Assembly (NCBI RefSeq): GCF_000143415.4
Contig: NW_003314266.1
Span: 1-64,000 of the forward strand
Direction of reading: 5' to 3'
Origin: Selaginella moellendorffii
Lineage: Eukaryota > Streptophyta > Lycopodiopsida > Selaginellales > Selaginellaceae
Length of the DNA: 64,000 nucleotides
Position 1 is the first letter of the stretch. The number at the start of each line of letters is the position of its first letter. This document shows, piece after piece, positions 1-10,600 of the stretch. The notes beneath the pieces are model-generated. The model was not told the DNA's origin and did no database searches. It saw only the letters and a list, made by a program, of their open reading frames with translations. A program made the position numbers and the translations under genes.

Positions 1-270
1 ATGTCCCGTTGCGTTCTATTCCAAGAAATTGGATGAAACCCAACAAAGATGGCCAACTCATGAGAAAGAGATGTTTGCTATAGTGTCGGCCCTGGAACAC
101 TGGAGACACTACTTGGGTGGACATACCAAGGTTTAGACAGATAGTAACACACTGAGCTACTTTGCTACGCAGCCTAAGCTTATGCCGAAGCAAGCTCGTT
201 GGCAAGAAAAGCTTGCTAGATATGATATTGAAATCATATATAAACCTGGTAAAAACAATATTAGTCCTGA
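1..270 (+). pseudogene. Ty3/gypsy RNase H fragment
   Basis: The plus strand encodes the RNase H part of a gypsy polyprotein (motifs VAFYSKKLDET, EMFAIVSALEHWRHYLGG, YDIEIIYKPGK). It is closely similar to the reverse complement of 52350-52626 in the second gypsy copy. It is broken by an in-frame TAG at about 134-136. It runs in the opposite orientation to the gypsy body that begins at 790, and homology stops near 270 where transposon end sequence begins. It is a non-functional fragment. Confidence 0.8.
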
Positions 271-789
271 TAAATCCTGATAGTGTGGAGAGTGATGAAA
301 TTCCAAGATTATTGTATAGGCGTTGGAGGCAAAAAATAACAGTCTGAGATGGCATGTATTTATTTAAAAATGTAACTTATTATGGCATGGGGTTCCGTGC
401 CATTTTATTAATATTAAAAGACAGTTCTTTGAGAGGATTTGCATTATACTAGAAGTGTTACAGCATGTTATTGGAAGTCTACGAAGTTGTTTTATTAATA
501 AGGGGAAAGTAAAGATTGAATGGGGACTTGGGCTCCACCTAGACTCGGAGCAACTGAGCCAATATTAAAAGGATGGAAAAAAATTGGACAACGATGACAA
601 GGAGAAGAGAGAGGTGAAGCAGTGGCAAGGGGAGGAGAAGTGATTGAGTAGACATTTCCTTGTTTAAAATAAAATGGCATGTGCCTCAATGCAGTTGAAT
701 TTTGTTATATTTATATACTATATAAAGGTTTGGAAACCTTATTTTACAAGTGGGATAATGACAATTCCCACTTTAACGAAATAGAGCTT
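271..789 (+). mobile_element. Truncated right-end copy of the 13-kb TIR transposon
   Basis: These 519 bp are colinear with 41321-41839, the right end of the large transposon, with only scattered substitutions. The piece includes the last codons of the FCP1/HAD-like ORF (ending RRWRQKITV, stop), one 22-bp palindrome at 392-413 and the right TIR at 765-789. The left end is absent: the homology starts abruptly at 271 inside gypsy sequence. It shows that more than one copy of the family exists in this region. Confidence 0.9.
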
Positions 790-1085
790 CAACCATGTTG
801 CCTTAACGTAACACCAACCGCTTTGTCACAATCTTGCTACAACACGGCACCAATAGCATATCCAGACGCATCACAATGCACTTCAATCTTGATCTTGATC
901 TGGGATCCTGAGAATAGGAACCGTAGTCAAGATCTCCTTCAACCGTACAAAAGCACACTAGCAAGCTAGTGTCCAATGAAACGGAATACTACTCTTCGTC
1001 AACTCAGTCAACAGAAGAGCAATTCTTGCAAAATTGCGGACAAACTTGCGATAGTATCCCGCTAAACCAAGAAAGGAACGAACAT

Positions 1086-1820
1086 TTAATATAGTGGTTG
1101 GAACTTCCAGGATTTCACTGCTTCCACCTTCTTTGGATTGACCTCAATTACACCACCACCAACTATATGTCCGAGAAAGTTTACACGCAATTGTCCAAAA
1201 GTATATTTACTTTCCTTAGCATACAATTTGTGTTCGCACAACTTCTGAAACACCAGCTCCAAGTGTTTCAAATGATCCTCCAACGTTTCGCTGAAGACTA
1301 GAACATCATCGATATATAGGACAACAAATGTGTCCAAATAATCTCCGTATATTCTATCCATCATAGTGTTGAACGTTGCCGGAGCATCGCATAACCTGAA
1401 CGGCATGACAAGAAACTCATAAAATCCGTACCAAGTCTTAAAGGCTGTCTTCTCCACATCTTGATCTGCCACTCGTATTTGATGATACCCAGACCGCAAA
1501 TCAAGTCGCGTAAAATACTTAGCCTTTAAGAGTTGGTCAAACAAGTCATCAATGCGAGGCAAATGATAACTATTTTTGACTGTGATTTTGTTGAATGCCT
1601 GATAATCGATACACATCCTCATGGTTCCATCTTTTTTCATAACAAAAAGGATTAGCACTCCATAAAGTGACTTGCTTGGTCATATATGACCTTTGTCAAG
1701 AAGCTCCGTGAGTTGCTTCTTGAGTTCAGCCATCTCCTTGATGTTCAACCGATATGGAACTTTCGTACGTGGTTTAGAACCCGGAATAACCTCAATCTGA
1801 TGATCAAGCTCACGGCTAGG
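1086..1820 (-). pseudogene. Gypsy A reverse transcriptase
   Basis: The minus-strand frame gives the RT palm: KKDGTMRMCIDYQAFN, LRSGYHQIRV, the catalytic YIDDVLVFSET motif with both aspartates present, and the LGHIVGGGVIEVNPKKVEAV thumb. The upstream part continues in other frames to about 1820 (KQLTELLDKG-like reading), so frameshifts are present. RT would copy element RNA into cDNA in virus-like particles. The active site is preserved here, unlike in the second gypsy copy. Confidence 0.85.
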
Positions 1821-2120
1821 TGGTAGCCTTGGCGACAAATCCTTCGGGAAGATATTCTAATTCCTCGCCAACAACTCTAATATCTTCCTTGGTATACGAT
1901 CCATTCCATCATTATTCGAACTGAGTCACCAACACCCTCAGCTTCCATCACTTGAACCCAAAAGGTCTGACATCCCCTCTTAGTTGCTTTTTGAGCGGCC
2001 CTCGCAGTCAGGAACTTTGCATCCCAATCCTTTAAGGAATGCTTTTGCAACTGGAAGGACACATCGGGAACGTCCTTCTACAACGCTGTACTTGTGTGAC
2101 AGTCCCGCTACATGCCGCCC

Positions 2121-2369
2121 CTATATATGTTTGTGAAATAAGTCCATACCAGACACCATCTGAAAATCTGGTATCTTCAACACTACCAAGTCCACTCTTT
2201 CTTTCCACTTGAATATCTTTATTGGAACATCACTCACAAACTTTCTAGCTACTTGCCCACCTTTTACAAACCGGAAGTGCATAGGCGACATTTGCTCAGC
2301 ATTCAATCCTAACATCTTAACTAAGTCTTCAGATATCACACTGTGCATAGCTCCTGTGTCAATCATCAC
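2121..2369 (-). pseudogene. Gypsy A aspartic protease segment
   Basis: The minus-strand reading begins MMIDTGAMHSVIS, which carries the DTGA active-site motif of retropepsins, and ends with GMDLFHKHI. In this family the protease cleaves Gag-Pol. It lies between the zinc knuckle (upstream on the minus strand) and RT, the normal gypsy order. Confidence 0.8.
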
Positions 2370-2630
2370 TCAAATTTGGTGTTCACAAACAAAACTTACT
2401 AGATACATCAACGGATCAGTGTTTGCATTGACTACAAGAAAAGCTTGAGGAAAGCAACAAAAGTAACTCACCTCCTCTTCCTCATAGTCTACATTGACCA
2501 ACTTGTCAACCCCTTCGGCTTCACCTCCACCATCTTCCCTCATGACATTAACACGAGACCTTGTCTTATTCTTGTTGGGACATTCGGAGGACCTATATCC
2601 CGACTCTCCACAATGGAAGCAATGACCCAC
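2370..2630 (-). pseudogene. Gypsy A nucleocapsid zinc knuckle, His replaced by Tyr
   Basis: The reading MGHCFHCGESGYRSSECPNK is a retroviral-type CX2CX4HX4C knuckle in which the histidine is tyrosine. Element B has the intact CFHCGESGHRSSEC. An acidic linker follows (EEEEVSYFCC). The change should impair zinc binding and RNA packaging in this copy. Confidence 0.75.
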
Positions 2631-2864
2631 ATTACCCGTTCCTCTAGGAGCAGGTTTTGCAAGTTGCTGCTGCTTATACCTACCAAGAGGAGGAACAGAG
2701 GGCCTAAGACTAGAAGAAGCTGTTGGTGGTCTTCAACCACCACCACCACCTTTGTTAACCGTTGCTTGTGAGCCTCCAGGGCGGAACTTGCTTTCCACCC
2801 TCTGTTTCCGATCACCTTGTTTATTCCCAGAATTCCTATTCTTGTCCAAGGTACCAGCATACGA

Positions 2865-3850
2865 CTATTGATATTGTTCCATGAGTGAGTGACTAAAGGC
2901 AACTTGCTGCACTGCCTCTTTACACTCTAGGTACGTCTTCGGCTTAAACTTCAAAATCTCATTACGAGAAAGTGAACTTAAACCCTCTAGGAAATAACTC
3001 CGAGCATTTTTGTCACTCATATTTGCAATCATAATGCATTTCTGAGCAAACAGATTAACATAATGCATGAGGTCCCCTCGTTGCTTTAACCGCCGTAGCT
3101 CCGCGTGAAGTCTCAGATTCCTTACAGATACGAGACTGCATCTTGGTCCAACTTCTAGCCTACCCTTTTTTAACACACACCTGGCGCCACTAAGTTTTGG
3201 CATGATCGGTGAGAAAGGATTGCGCGCACACAACTTTTGTATGATCATCCATGTCTGCCGCTATGAAATAGTTTTCCATATCGTAGACCCAATCCTCCAA
3301 AACTTGATAGTCCCGCATGCCTCTGAAGTTGGGTGGTTTCGGAGGCTTGAACTTTGAAACTCGTGCAACCGGGGGCGGCTGCAGAACTTCATCGTCCTCA
3401 AAATTTGAGGAGGAGTCCAATTGCTTAGGCTTAGCTGGTTTAGTTGCCTTAGCTTCTTTCTTCCTCTTTTTGTTCTCCTTCAATTTGCAAATCTCCCTTC
3501 GCAAATTCTCAATCTCGACTTCTTGAGCCGTACGCTGCAGCGCCACAGCATCTAGCTCTTCCTCTTCTAACTCAGCCTTAGCCTCTTCTGCAGCATCTCT
3601 AGCAGGAGTTTCCTCCTCTTGATTTGCCTGTCTAGAGGTTTCAGCGTCATTAGCACGGTTCCTTTTCACCATACCGCTAGTTGCATACATGCCTCTATCA
3701 GTAACTGAACATGCATACAACATTCTTACCAAATGGTGCAATCCAACTAATCCTACACAGATCGCTTCGGATCTACTAGAAAAGTCTCTGCGTATGCAAC
3801 TTGAGTCAGAAAATCTGACAAAAGTTGGATAGGAATTGCTAAGATAATTC
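2865..3850 (-). pseudogene. Gypsy A gag (frameshifted)
   Basis: The minus strand encodes a Gag-like protein in at least two overlapping frames. The N-terminal part (3190-3850) has a charged coiled-coil-like stretch, KPPKPPNFRG and YQVLEDWVYDMENYF. The continuation (2865-3248) has a retrotransposon-gag-like helix region (LKQRGDLMHYVNLFAQKC, SYFLEGLSS). A frameshift around 3190-3250 joins them. The start lies just after the primer binding site. Confidence 0.75.
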
Positions 3851-3861
3851 CTCTGATACCA
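3851..3861 (-). other. Primer binding site, tRNA-iMet type
   Basis: The minus strand reads TGGTATCAGAG, complementary to the 3' end of initiator tRNA-Met, the common plant LTR-element primer site. It sits 2 bp inside the 5' LTR edge at 3864, which fixes the element's orientation and LTR boundary. Confidence 0.9.
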
Positions 3862-3863
3862 AA

Positions 3864-3960
3864 TGTAGCGCACCTGAATTTGGAGCCAAATTCCAAGCCC
3901 ATTGTGCTATGAAACAAGGGTCCGGTACAATTCCACAAGCACTAGCTCCCCGTATCTAGT
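3864..3960 (-). repeat. 5' LTR of gypsy A, first segment
   Basis: It begins TGTAGCGCACCTGAATTTGG, the same LTR edge as at 49310 and 54731. The LTR is interrupted at 3960/3961 by an inverted solo LTR and resumes at 5101. Confidence 0.85.
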
Positions 3961-5100
3961 TGTCGTAAATGTGACTTCGGGTATCGAAAGTTACATGTCG
4001 GCCAGTCCTTACAGACACTCTTTCCTTACTGCCATGACGGCAGGAGGTCGGTATTGCTGGACCCTTTATCAGTCCCTCTTGTGCTAGTGGAGTTAACTGG
4101 GCATTTCAAGTGTACTTAGACTGGACGAGCATAAGGATGGAATTCCTACGTGTTATTAGCTAAACATACTTAGCCCGGTAAGGAGTTCCCATCTCGTTAT
4201 GTCTTGCACTGGCTAGTGACAAGAACCCTCGCGTATTGAGATTAGTCCCTCAATATCGCTAGATGATAACTTATTGTGTCTGCCAAACACCCTCGCTATC
4301 TACCCTTTGTATTAGTCTCATTTTGGTCTCAAATGCTATTTATGGAAAGTGTCTAGATTTGTTCATTTGGCATATCTATGGAATGTAGAGATTGTCGTGA
4401 ACACAATGGTGTTCATTCCGTGTCCAAATTCGCAATCTAGTGCCATTCTATATTTAGTAAGTTTCGAGCTTGTCCCAGAGACTAACTCCTAATACTAAGG
4501 GAGGCTTGGGGTGAAAGTCCAAAGCGTGTGTTCCTCAAGGGGGGGGTGGGGGGCTGTTGGGGGTCCAAATGTATAGTAGGGATAGGGGGCATGGTCGACC
4601 AACCTGAGGCATAGTTTAGCTCTTGCTTACATGCCTGTCTTTGTTTTGCGTCTAGCTTGGGTCTAAGCCCAAGTTCCATTTCATGCTAGCTGGTGGAGTA
4701 CCCATGTCCTTGCGTTAGGCCACCGGTATGCCAAAATAGCACCAAACTCCGTTTGGCTTCATTTTGCGTGTTGGTCTTGGCAATGGGATGCTGGTTGCTC
4801 TAGGACTGTTCTAAGTCGCTCCAGGCTCTTGTCCCTTCACTCCTTGGGCTGTATACTCGGGAGTTGCTCCATGGTACGGTTCTGTCACTCCTTGGCTCTA
4901 TACTTGGGAGTTTGGCACCGTTCCTTTGTTCAGTGGCCCAAGGCCTTGAACCTCGGGTTCCGCACCACTGTCCCTTGGACACATGACATATGACATGTGG
5001 CATTTGTCATGTGGCATAAAGAAGGTTTAGGTTCCGCTTCGTGTTGTTATCCTATGGTAAATCACCATAGGATAAAGGGTCAAAACCATGTGCACTACAT
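3961..5100 (+). repeat. Solo LTR nested in inverted orientation
   Basis: This 1,140-bp segment is the reverse complement of the LTR type at 18780-19936: it starts TGTCGTAAATGTGACTTCGG and ends GTGCACTACA. No internal sequence, primer site or polypurine tract accompanies it, so it looks like a solo LTR. It interrupts the 5' LTR of gypsy A. It contains a G-rich tract (about 4541-4565) followed by the TATAGTAGGG motif seen in all the LTR families of this window. Confidence 0.8.
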
Positions 5101-5697
5101 CAACACCTACACGCAAAATGGTGTTAGACAGAGTCTGGCATAATTTTGGCATACCGGTGGCCTAACGCAAGGAAGAGGGTACCCCACCGACTAGAGTAGC
5201 GTGGAGCTTAAGCTTAAACCCAAGCCGAACAGGGGACAAACACCATTGTGTTCAGGCCGACCTCTATATTCCGTAGACATGCCAAAATGAGCAAATCTAG
5301 ACACTTTCCATAAATAGCATTTGGGACCAAAATGAGACTAACACAAAAGGTGTGATAGTGAGGGTGTTTGGCAGACACAGTAAGCTATCATCTAGCAAAT
5401 ATTGAGGGACTAGTCTCAATATCACGGGGGTTCCCAACACTAGCAAGTGCAAGTCAACATCATTAGTTTCTCGTCACTGTGTCAAGTATGCTTGACTTAA
5501 TGACAACTTAGGATTTCCTTCCTAAGTGCCCTTCCGGTCTAAGTGCACATGTGCTAACCAGTTTCTTAACTAGCTTGGATGGAGACCATAACGGGAACCA
5601 GCAGTACTGACCTCCTGCCGTCGTGGCAGTAAGGAGAGAGTGTCCATAAGGACTAGCCGACAAGTATCTTTCGATACCCGAAGTCATATTCGCGACA
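5101..5697 (-). repeat. 5' LTR of gypsy A, second segment
   Basis: It continues the LTR from ACACCTACACGCAAAATGG to the terminal TTCGCGACA at 5697. The homologous LTR ends in TTTGCGACA at 50217 and 19936. An internal deletion relative to the 19.5-kb copy removes the poly-C tract region. Confidence 0.8.
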
Positions 5698-6007
5698 CCC
5701 ACTAAGAAACAACTTTTATGAGTAACTTTCAAGTAAATGTAGATAATACTTACTTTTATGACAAGCAATCTCTGTTATGATATCAAACCACTTCTTTGGA
5801 AGTCGAGGATCGGCCACACTGAGTAATTTCTTTACCTTTGTCTTCTTTGTGATGTTGATTTTTTTGTCAATTTTGGCTAAATGCTCTAAGAGTTCTTGAT
5901 GATTTTTAGCTTGATGCAAATGTGCATATGCATCTTGCCTAACCTTCACCAATAGCTGAAGACAACACAAACATTCAGTGATAAAAAGTATACTGAGAAG
6001 AACATAT
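5698..6007. other. Unassigned flank
   Basis: AT-rich DNA beyond the gypsy A LTR. A short minus-strand reading at 5716-5970 is rich in Lys and Glu but matches no family I recognise. No convincing gene. Confidence 0.3.
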
Positions 6008-6202
6008 TGTAAACTCTTGAATTTTGTCTTCCCGAGAGGCCATCCAACCCAGTACTATTCAAACCCAAGGATGCTTAACCTTAAATATCCCAAAACTATT
6101 AACCAATTGAAAAAGAAGGTGCATTTTTATTCATGGGCCTTTTCCTTTTATATTTGAACCTTTATGGATCGTCTCTCAAATCATTCCCTTTGGTTGCTTA
6201 CA
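6008..6202 (-). repeat. Small LTR (family D), inverted copy
   Basis: A 195-bp TG...CA repeat (TGTAAACTCTTG...GGTTGCTTACA). It is the reverse complement of the small LTR at 46776-46970, where a primer site follows directly. No primer site adjoins this copy, so it is a solo LTR or remnant. It faces the copy at 6783-6965, giving an inverted-repeat pair about 580 bp apart. Confidence 0.7.
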
Positions 6203-6782
6203 CATACCAAATTCTTATACCATGTATTAGCATCTTGATGATCTTGTTGATGCCAAATAAGTGATGCTAAATCGTCACTATAGTGGCTACAGATTGCATC
6301 CTCATTGAAATTTGCAAAAAATTGAATCTGCTCGATATCATGCACTAGGCTTTTCTTTTGCACTGCAAACTATCCTAGCTTGCAAAACACAAATTGTTAA
6401 AAGTGATTGAAGAGGGAGAGGTATTTACGTATTAATTTTGTGGTAAGTTATCACAAGCCTTGCCATATCTAGAGATCCTTTCGTATGTACATGTCCAATT
6501 GGAACATTGATATGATAGACAAGATTGTCTTAGAAGCATTCATTGATGCACTTCACCCATGCACACTAGCAATGATTCCCATCAATAATATAAAACATTT
6601 TTTGCTTGTTCTCCCTCTCATCTCCATGCTCTTTTCCCTTCAAAAGAGTTTCATTCTTTTGTGATAAATGAGAAAGACTCAAGCTCGAAAAGGTTGGTTC
6701 GTGCATGGTTTTTTCTGCTACAATTAACAATTAATGTTACAACTGTGCCAAGGGCGTGAACTTGCAGGGAAGCGTGGTGGAT
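6203..6782. other. Spacer between inverted family-D LTRs
   Basis: AT-rich DNA. One short minus-strand reading (6181-6363, HDIEQIQFFANFNED) partly overlaps the LTR. I see no recognisable gene. Confidence 0.3.
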
Positions 6783-6965
6783 TATAAGCAACCAAAGCGA
6801 ATGACTCAAGAGATGATCTATAGGGTTCAAATGTAAAGGGAAAGGGCCCATGAACAAGAGTTCCAATCGGTTAAAGGTCTTGGGATATTTGGGGTTAAGC
6901 ATCCTTGGGTTTGAATAGTATTGGGCTGAGTGACCTCCCGGGAAGTCCAAACTCAGGAGTTTACA
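6783..6965 (+). repeat. Small LTR (family D), direct copy
   Basis: A 183-bp copy (TATAAGCAACC...GGAGTTTACA) of the small LTR at 46776-46970. No primer site follows: a GGT-rich minisatellite begins straight after the CA end. Confidence 0.7.
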
Positions 6966-7140
6966 GTAGTAATGGTGGTGATGACAATGGTTGCAAAATC
7001 ACTGGTGGTGGTGATGACAGTGGTGGTGGTGGCAGTAATGGTGGTGGTGATGACAATGGTTGCAAAATCACTAGTGGTGGTGATGACAGTGGTAGTGGTG
7101 GCAGTAATGGTGGTGGTGGCAAAAATGGGGGTGGATGTGA
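6966..7140 (+). repeat. GGT-rich minisatellite, two units of about 70-80 bp
   Basis: The segment GGTGGTGATGACAATGG...TTGCAAAATCACT is repeated with small changes (about 6974 and 7046 onwards). Every frame is open over the repeat, so apparent Gly/Asp-rich or Val-rich proteins here are artefacts of the repeat. Confidence 0.75.
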
Positions 7141-7369
7141 ATTGGAATTATTTGGTTGCAGAATTGGCAATGTAGATGGCAAAGTTGTCGTTGTAGAAAT
7201 CTCTATCTGAAGGTCAAATTGGTTGTCGTCCTAGATCTCATCTTCCTCATGTTTTGTTCTCTTTGATCCAATATCCTTATCCTTTTGTAGTTGTTTTCAT
7301 TTCTAAAATTATAAAGGAGAAAAAAAAAAAATGCATAAGAAGTGATTGCGTAGTGGTCATTCATTGGTA

Positions 7370-7504
7370 TGCTAGCATACGGCTATGGGAGGCAATGCCC
7401 AAGCCCACTTGACGCTCGGGCTCGCTTAGCCCGCAGCTCAGCCGAGTGCCCGGGCTAAACCACATGGGCCGGTTTGCCAGAATACTAGTCTAGCCCGCAC
7501 TCGC
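7370..7504. repeat. GC-rich repeat, left part
   Basis: A GC-rich stretch with GCCCGGGC-type motifs and GGCCGGTTTGCCAGAATAC. It resembles the units at 8102-8760 and appears to be one repeat block split by the TRIM insertion at 7505-8101. Confidence 0.6.
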
Positions 7505-8101
7505 TATAGCGTATGTGATCATGGGATGAGATTTAGATATACTGTCACTGTGGATCCTTGGAACCTTAGGGGATAAATGGGGATAAAATAGCCATTGAGG
7601 GCTCTCTCATCAAACAATTACCCCTTTTTCAGTTGGCTTAAAGGGAGAGAGATAAAGTGTGTTACATATGGTATCAGAGGAAATGGCACGAATTCGATTC
7701 CCATTGATTAGTGGCTATTTAAAAATATAATATACCCTTGAGCAAGGTATATTCTTACCCCTAAAATTTAAAATCGTATATATTGGGCATTCATGTGTAC
7801 ATCCTTCCTCTTGGTAGAGCATCCACAAACAAAGGTATCTATCGTAGGACTATGGTACGGGTGGATGACTAGTTGCCTCACATGGAATAGCTAATCTACA
7901 TAATGGAAGGATTCGTAAATTCAGTGCGGAAATAAAGGACATAGTCAATGAGGACATTAACATCTTTGACGGGGGGGGGTGAGTGTAACACATATGATTA
8001 TAGGATGATAAATGAGAATAAAATAGCCACTAAGAGCTTTCTCATCAAGCAATTGCCCCTTTTCTAGTTGGCTTAAGGGGCGAGAGATAAGATGCACTAC
8101 A
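7505..8101 (+). mobile_element. TRIM element 1 (miniature LTR retrotransposon)
   Basis: The 5' LTR is 7505-7666, the primer site TGGTATCAGAG is 7669-7679, a polypurine G tract is 7971-7979 and the 3' LTR is 7980-8101. The 3' LTR has lost about 45 bp relative to the 5' one. The interior is about 300 bp with no ORF. Flanks CTCGC (7500-7504) and CTCAC (8102-8106) look like a slightly mutated 5-bp target duplication. A fuller copy lies at 48340-49046. Confidence 0.9.
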
Positions 8102-8760
8102 CTCACACTTCGCCGAATATCTAGGCCATGTGGGCTAGTTCACTAGTGTACCGTACCGACCCACGTGGCCTAGCCTATGCAGTAGAGCCCAAGCACTCAG
8201 CTGGGCACTCAGCACGGGCTAGTTTCCTGGCATACCAGCCCGGCCCGTGCTGAGTGCCCAGGCTAGGCCATGCAGACTAGTACAATACACTAGCAAACTG
8301 GCCCATGCAGCCCAGGCTGGGGCTGCACCCGCACTTTGCCGACTGCCTAGGTTGCACAGGCCAATTCACCGGCATACCGTACCAGCCCACGTGGCTTGGC
8401 CCACATGGCCCAGCCTGGGCACTTGCTCAGTCACTCGGCACAAGCCGGGCTGATACCCCGGCGAACCAGCCCGGCCACTGCGGTATGCCATGTCGTGCAG
8501 CACCCTACACGTCACTATGTGGCACACCACATATCCCCGTGCCTGGCCAAGTGGCTGGGCCAGTCTACATGGGCTTGGCCATGTGGGCTGGTCACCGGCA
8601 TACCGGCCCAACCCACTGCGGTGTGCCATGCTGTGTGGCACACTGTGCATCACCATGCAATGCACCGCACTTCACCATGGCATACGCCAGCACAGCTTTG
8701 TGGCTCACATGTGTCATGTGAAGCATGTGGCACAGTGGTGCTAGGCACTGCAGCGTAGTG
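8102..8760. repeat. GC-rich degenerate tandem repeat
   Basis: Repeated phrases such as CCGGCATACCGGCCC, CCCACGTGGC and GGCTAGGCCATG recur every 30-60 bp on both strands. Several frames stay open because of the base composition, with His, Pro, Ala and Gly-rich readings. There is no sign of a real gene. The block matches 7370-7504 and so hosted TRIM 1. Confidence 0.65.
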
Positions 8761-8859
8761 GTGCTGTGGCATGGCAGTGCCGTGCGCTACAGCGCGGTGG
8801 CACTAGATGCTGTAGTGCTTGGTGTCGAGGTGGAGATTAAGGTGGTGTAATGAGGAAGT

Positions 8860-10600
8860 AGAGGAGAAAAAAAAAAGACTTATTCTTGGTGGTATTGTTT
8901 TTGACGTCGATGGATCCTATAGTCACTCCCAATCTCCCACTCTACTTTCTGTAAAATCCCTAATGCCAGTGGCTACCCTAACCCTAATCTAACTTTTATC
9001 ACAGCCTTTCATTATGAATGTAGTAAATCTCCATTTCTTTTGGCAATTATTGCTACCAATCTACAATTTCTATTCCGTCCTAAATTTGATCACGTGACAA
9101 AGTCCTTTTGAGTTATAACTTAATAATAGAGGTGTGCCATAATATGGAAATAATATCACAGCTGCATGTGTTGAATTGATCATAGTATGAAATTATAAAT
9201 GAGAATTATGTGTTTCTTGCACGTCATAGAATCTTGTCATCAAATATAGTTCTTAAAATCATAAGATGTTATTTCCAAAGCAATGTGATAGATAATTTAC
9301 TATAGGTGATAGATGGTAGTACAAAGATGGAACATATATTTAAATGAGTTCAAAAGAATGTGATGATTTCTGGCTTTAATGAAGTACTAAAAATATGTAC
9401 AATATTTAATTTATTTGGCAACAATTGGTCGATAGTAAATCCTAGAATAAAATCATTCCTATCTTTCACATTATTGCACATGCTTGAGGTGATATTTCTT
9501 TCTATTCTGCAAAAAGTTACTCTATATAATAACTCCATGCACACCAATAGGCCAGTGTGCCTGTGCATTCTCATGTCCTCCTCCACCAGCATGAATAGCA
9601 ACACATTAAATTAAATGTATACAGACTTTAATATTGTACAACATAGTCCTTTATACTTCATATAGACTTTATTACAACAATGTTATTCGATGTTAGATCC
9701 TAGAATAAAATCACCCTTACTTTTCACATAATGGCATAGTATATGTTTGACATAACATTTCTTTTCATTTTAACTCTAACTTTGAACCTAACTTCGAGCA
9801 TATTTTTGAATCAAGTAAAAAGATTGGAAGACAATGTGGAGTTTTTTTATATGTGACAATCTTTTTATACTTTTGATAGACCTTATCATAAAAGTTCAAA
9901 CTTCCAAAATCTAAAGGCAATAAAATGGAGAATTTTTTTTTGCATTACCAAAATCACCCACCACTCTCTTTCTCCCAAAGTCTTATTTTAGAAAGTTTTC
10001 TTTACCGATGTTTCAATCTTTCTCTTGGTTCTATTTCATTAGAGGCTATGATTCACAACAACATTGATGTAGTTGAACGATCGGAATTTCTTCTTTGGAT
10101 GTGGGTGAAGGTGGACGACATTGGGATTTGCAACATTCCAAGTTCAAGGAGATTCGAGTTTTTGAATCTCCAATCAAAGTGTGAGGTTGCGATCCTACCA
10201 AAGTGATTGTGAAATAAGAGTCAGTTGTCATCATTTCTTCCTCTTTTAGTTTTAGTAGAGATGCTAGTCTAGTGCTAGCCAAGAATTTACAAACTCCGAC
10301 TTCACTGATATTCAAAGTTGTTTGCAAAGCTTTCTAGTTTTCCCACCTCTCTATCGACGTGCGCTCGTTTTTGCATAAGCCCATTAGCAAAATCCCATCT
10401 ATATACAATAGCAATATCTTCTTTGAATTACCACTTTTTGTCAGCTCAAAACAACACTAAACAAGACATTTATAACTGGTGCAAGATCATGACCACACAC
10501 TTCCAATATTTTGAAGGTATAGTGTTCATGGTTCATTGAGATGGGTATTTGGATTGTGTGAATGAAATATGCAATCGAGAGCATAGTAAAAACTCCATAG
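8860..10600. other. AT-rich DNA without recognised genes
   Basis: Short unrelated ORFs only. No LTR, TIR or protein motif that I can support. Confidence 0.5.

Larger units (their letters stand above)
790..3863 (-). mobile_element. Ty3/gypsy chromovirus-type element A, internal region (partial)
   Basis: Read on the minus strand from 3863 downwards, the order is primer binding site, gag, CCHC-type knuckle, protease, reverse transcriptase. The element is cut at 790 by the transposon end, so RNase H, integrase and the 3' LTR are not present in this orientation. It is about as similar to element B (49310-55196) as two members of one family. Several frameshifts and stops split the polyprotein, so it is not autonomous. 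Confidence 0.9.

Noticed and set aside
6905-7210. Glycine-rich protein gene
   Set aside because: The reading comes from a GGT-rich two-unit minisatellite next to an LTR; there is no promoter or intron context.
8247-8760. Overlapping Pro/His/Ala-rich ORFs
   Set aside because: GC-rich degenerate repeats keep several frames open on both strands.
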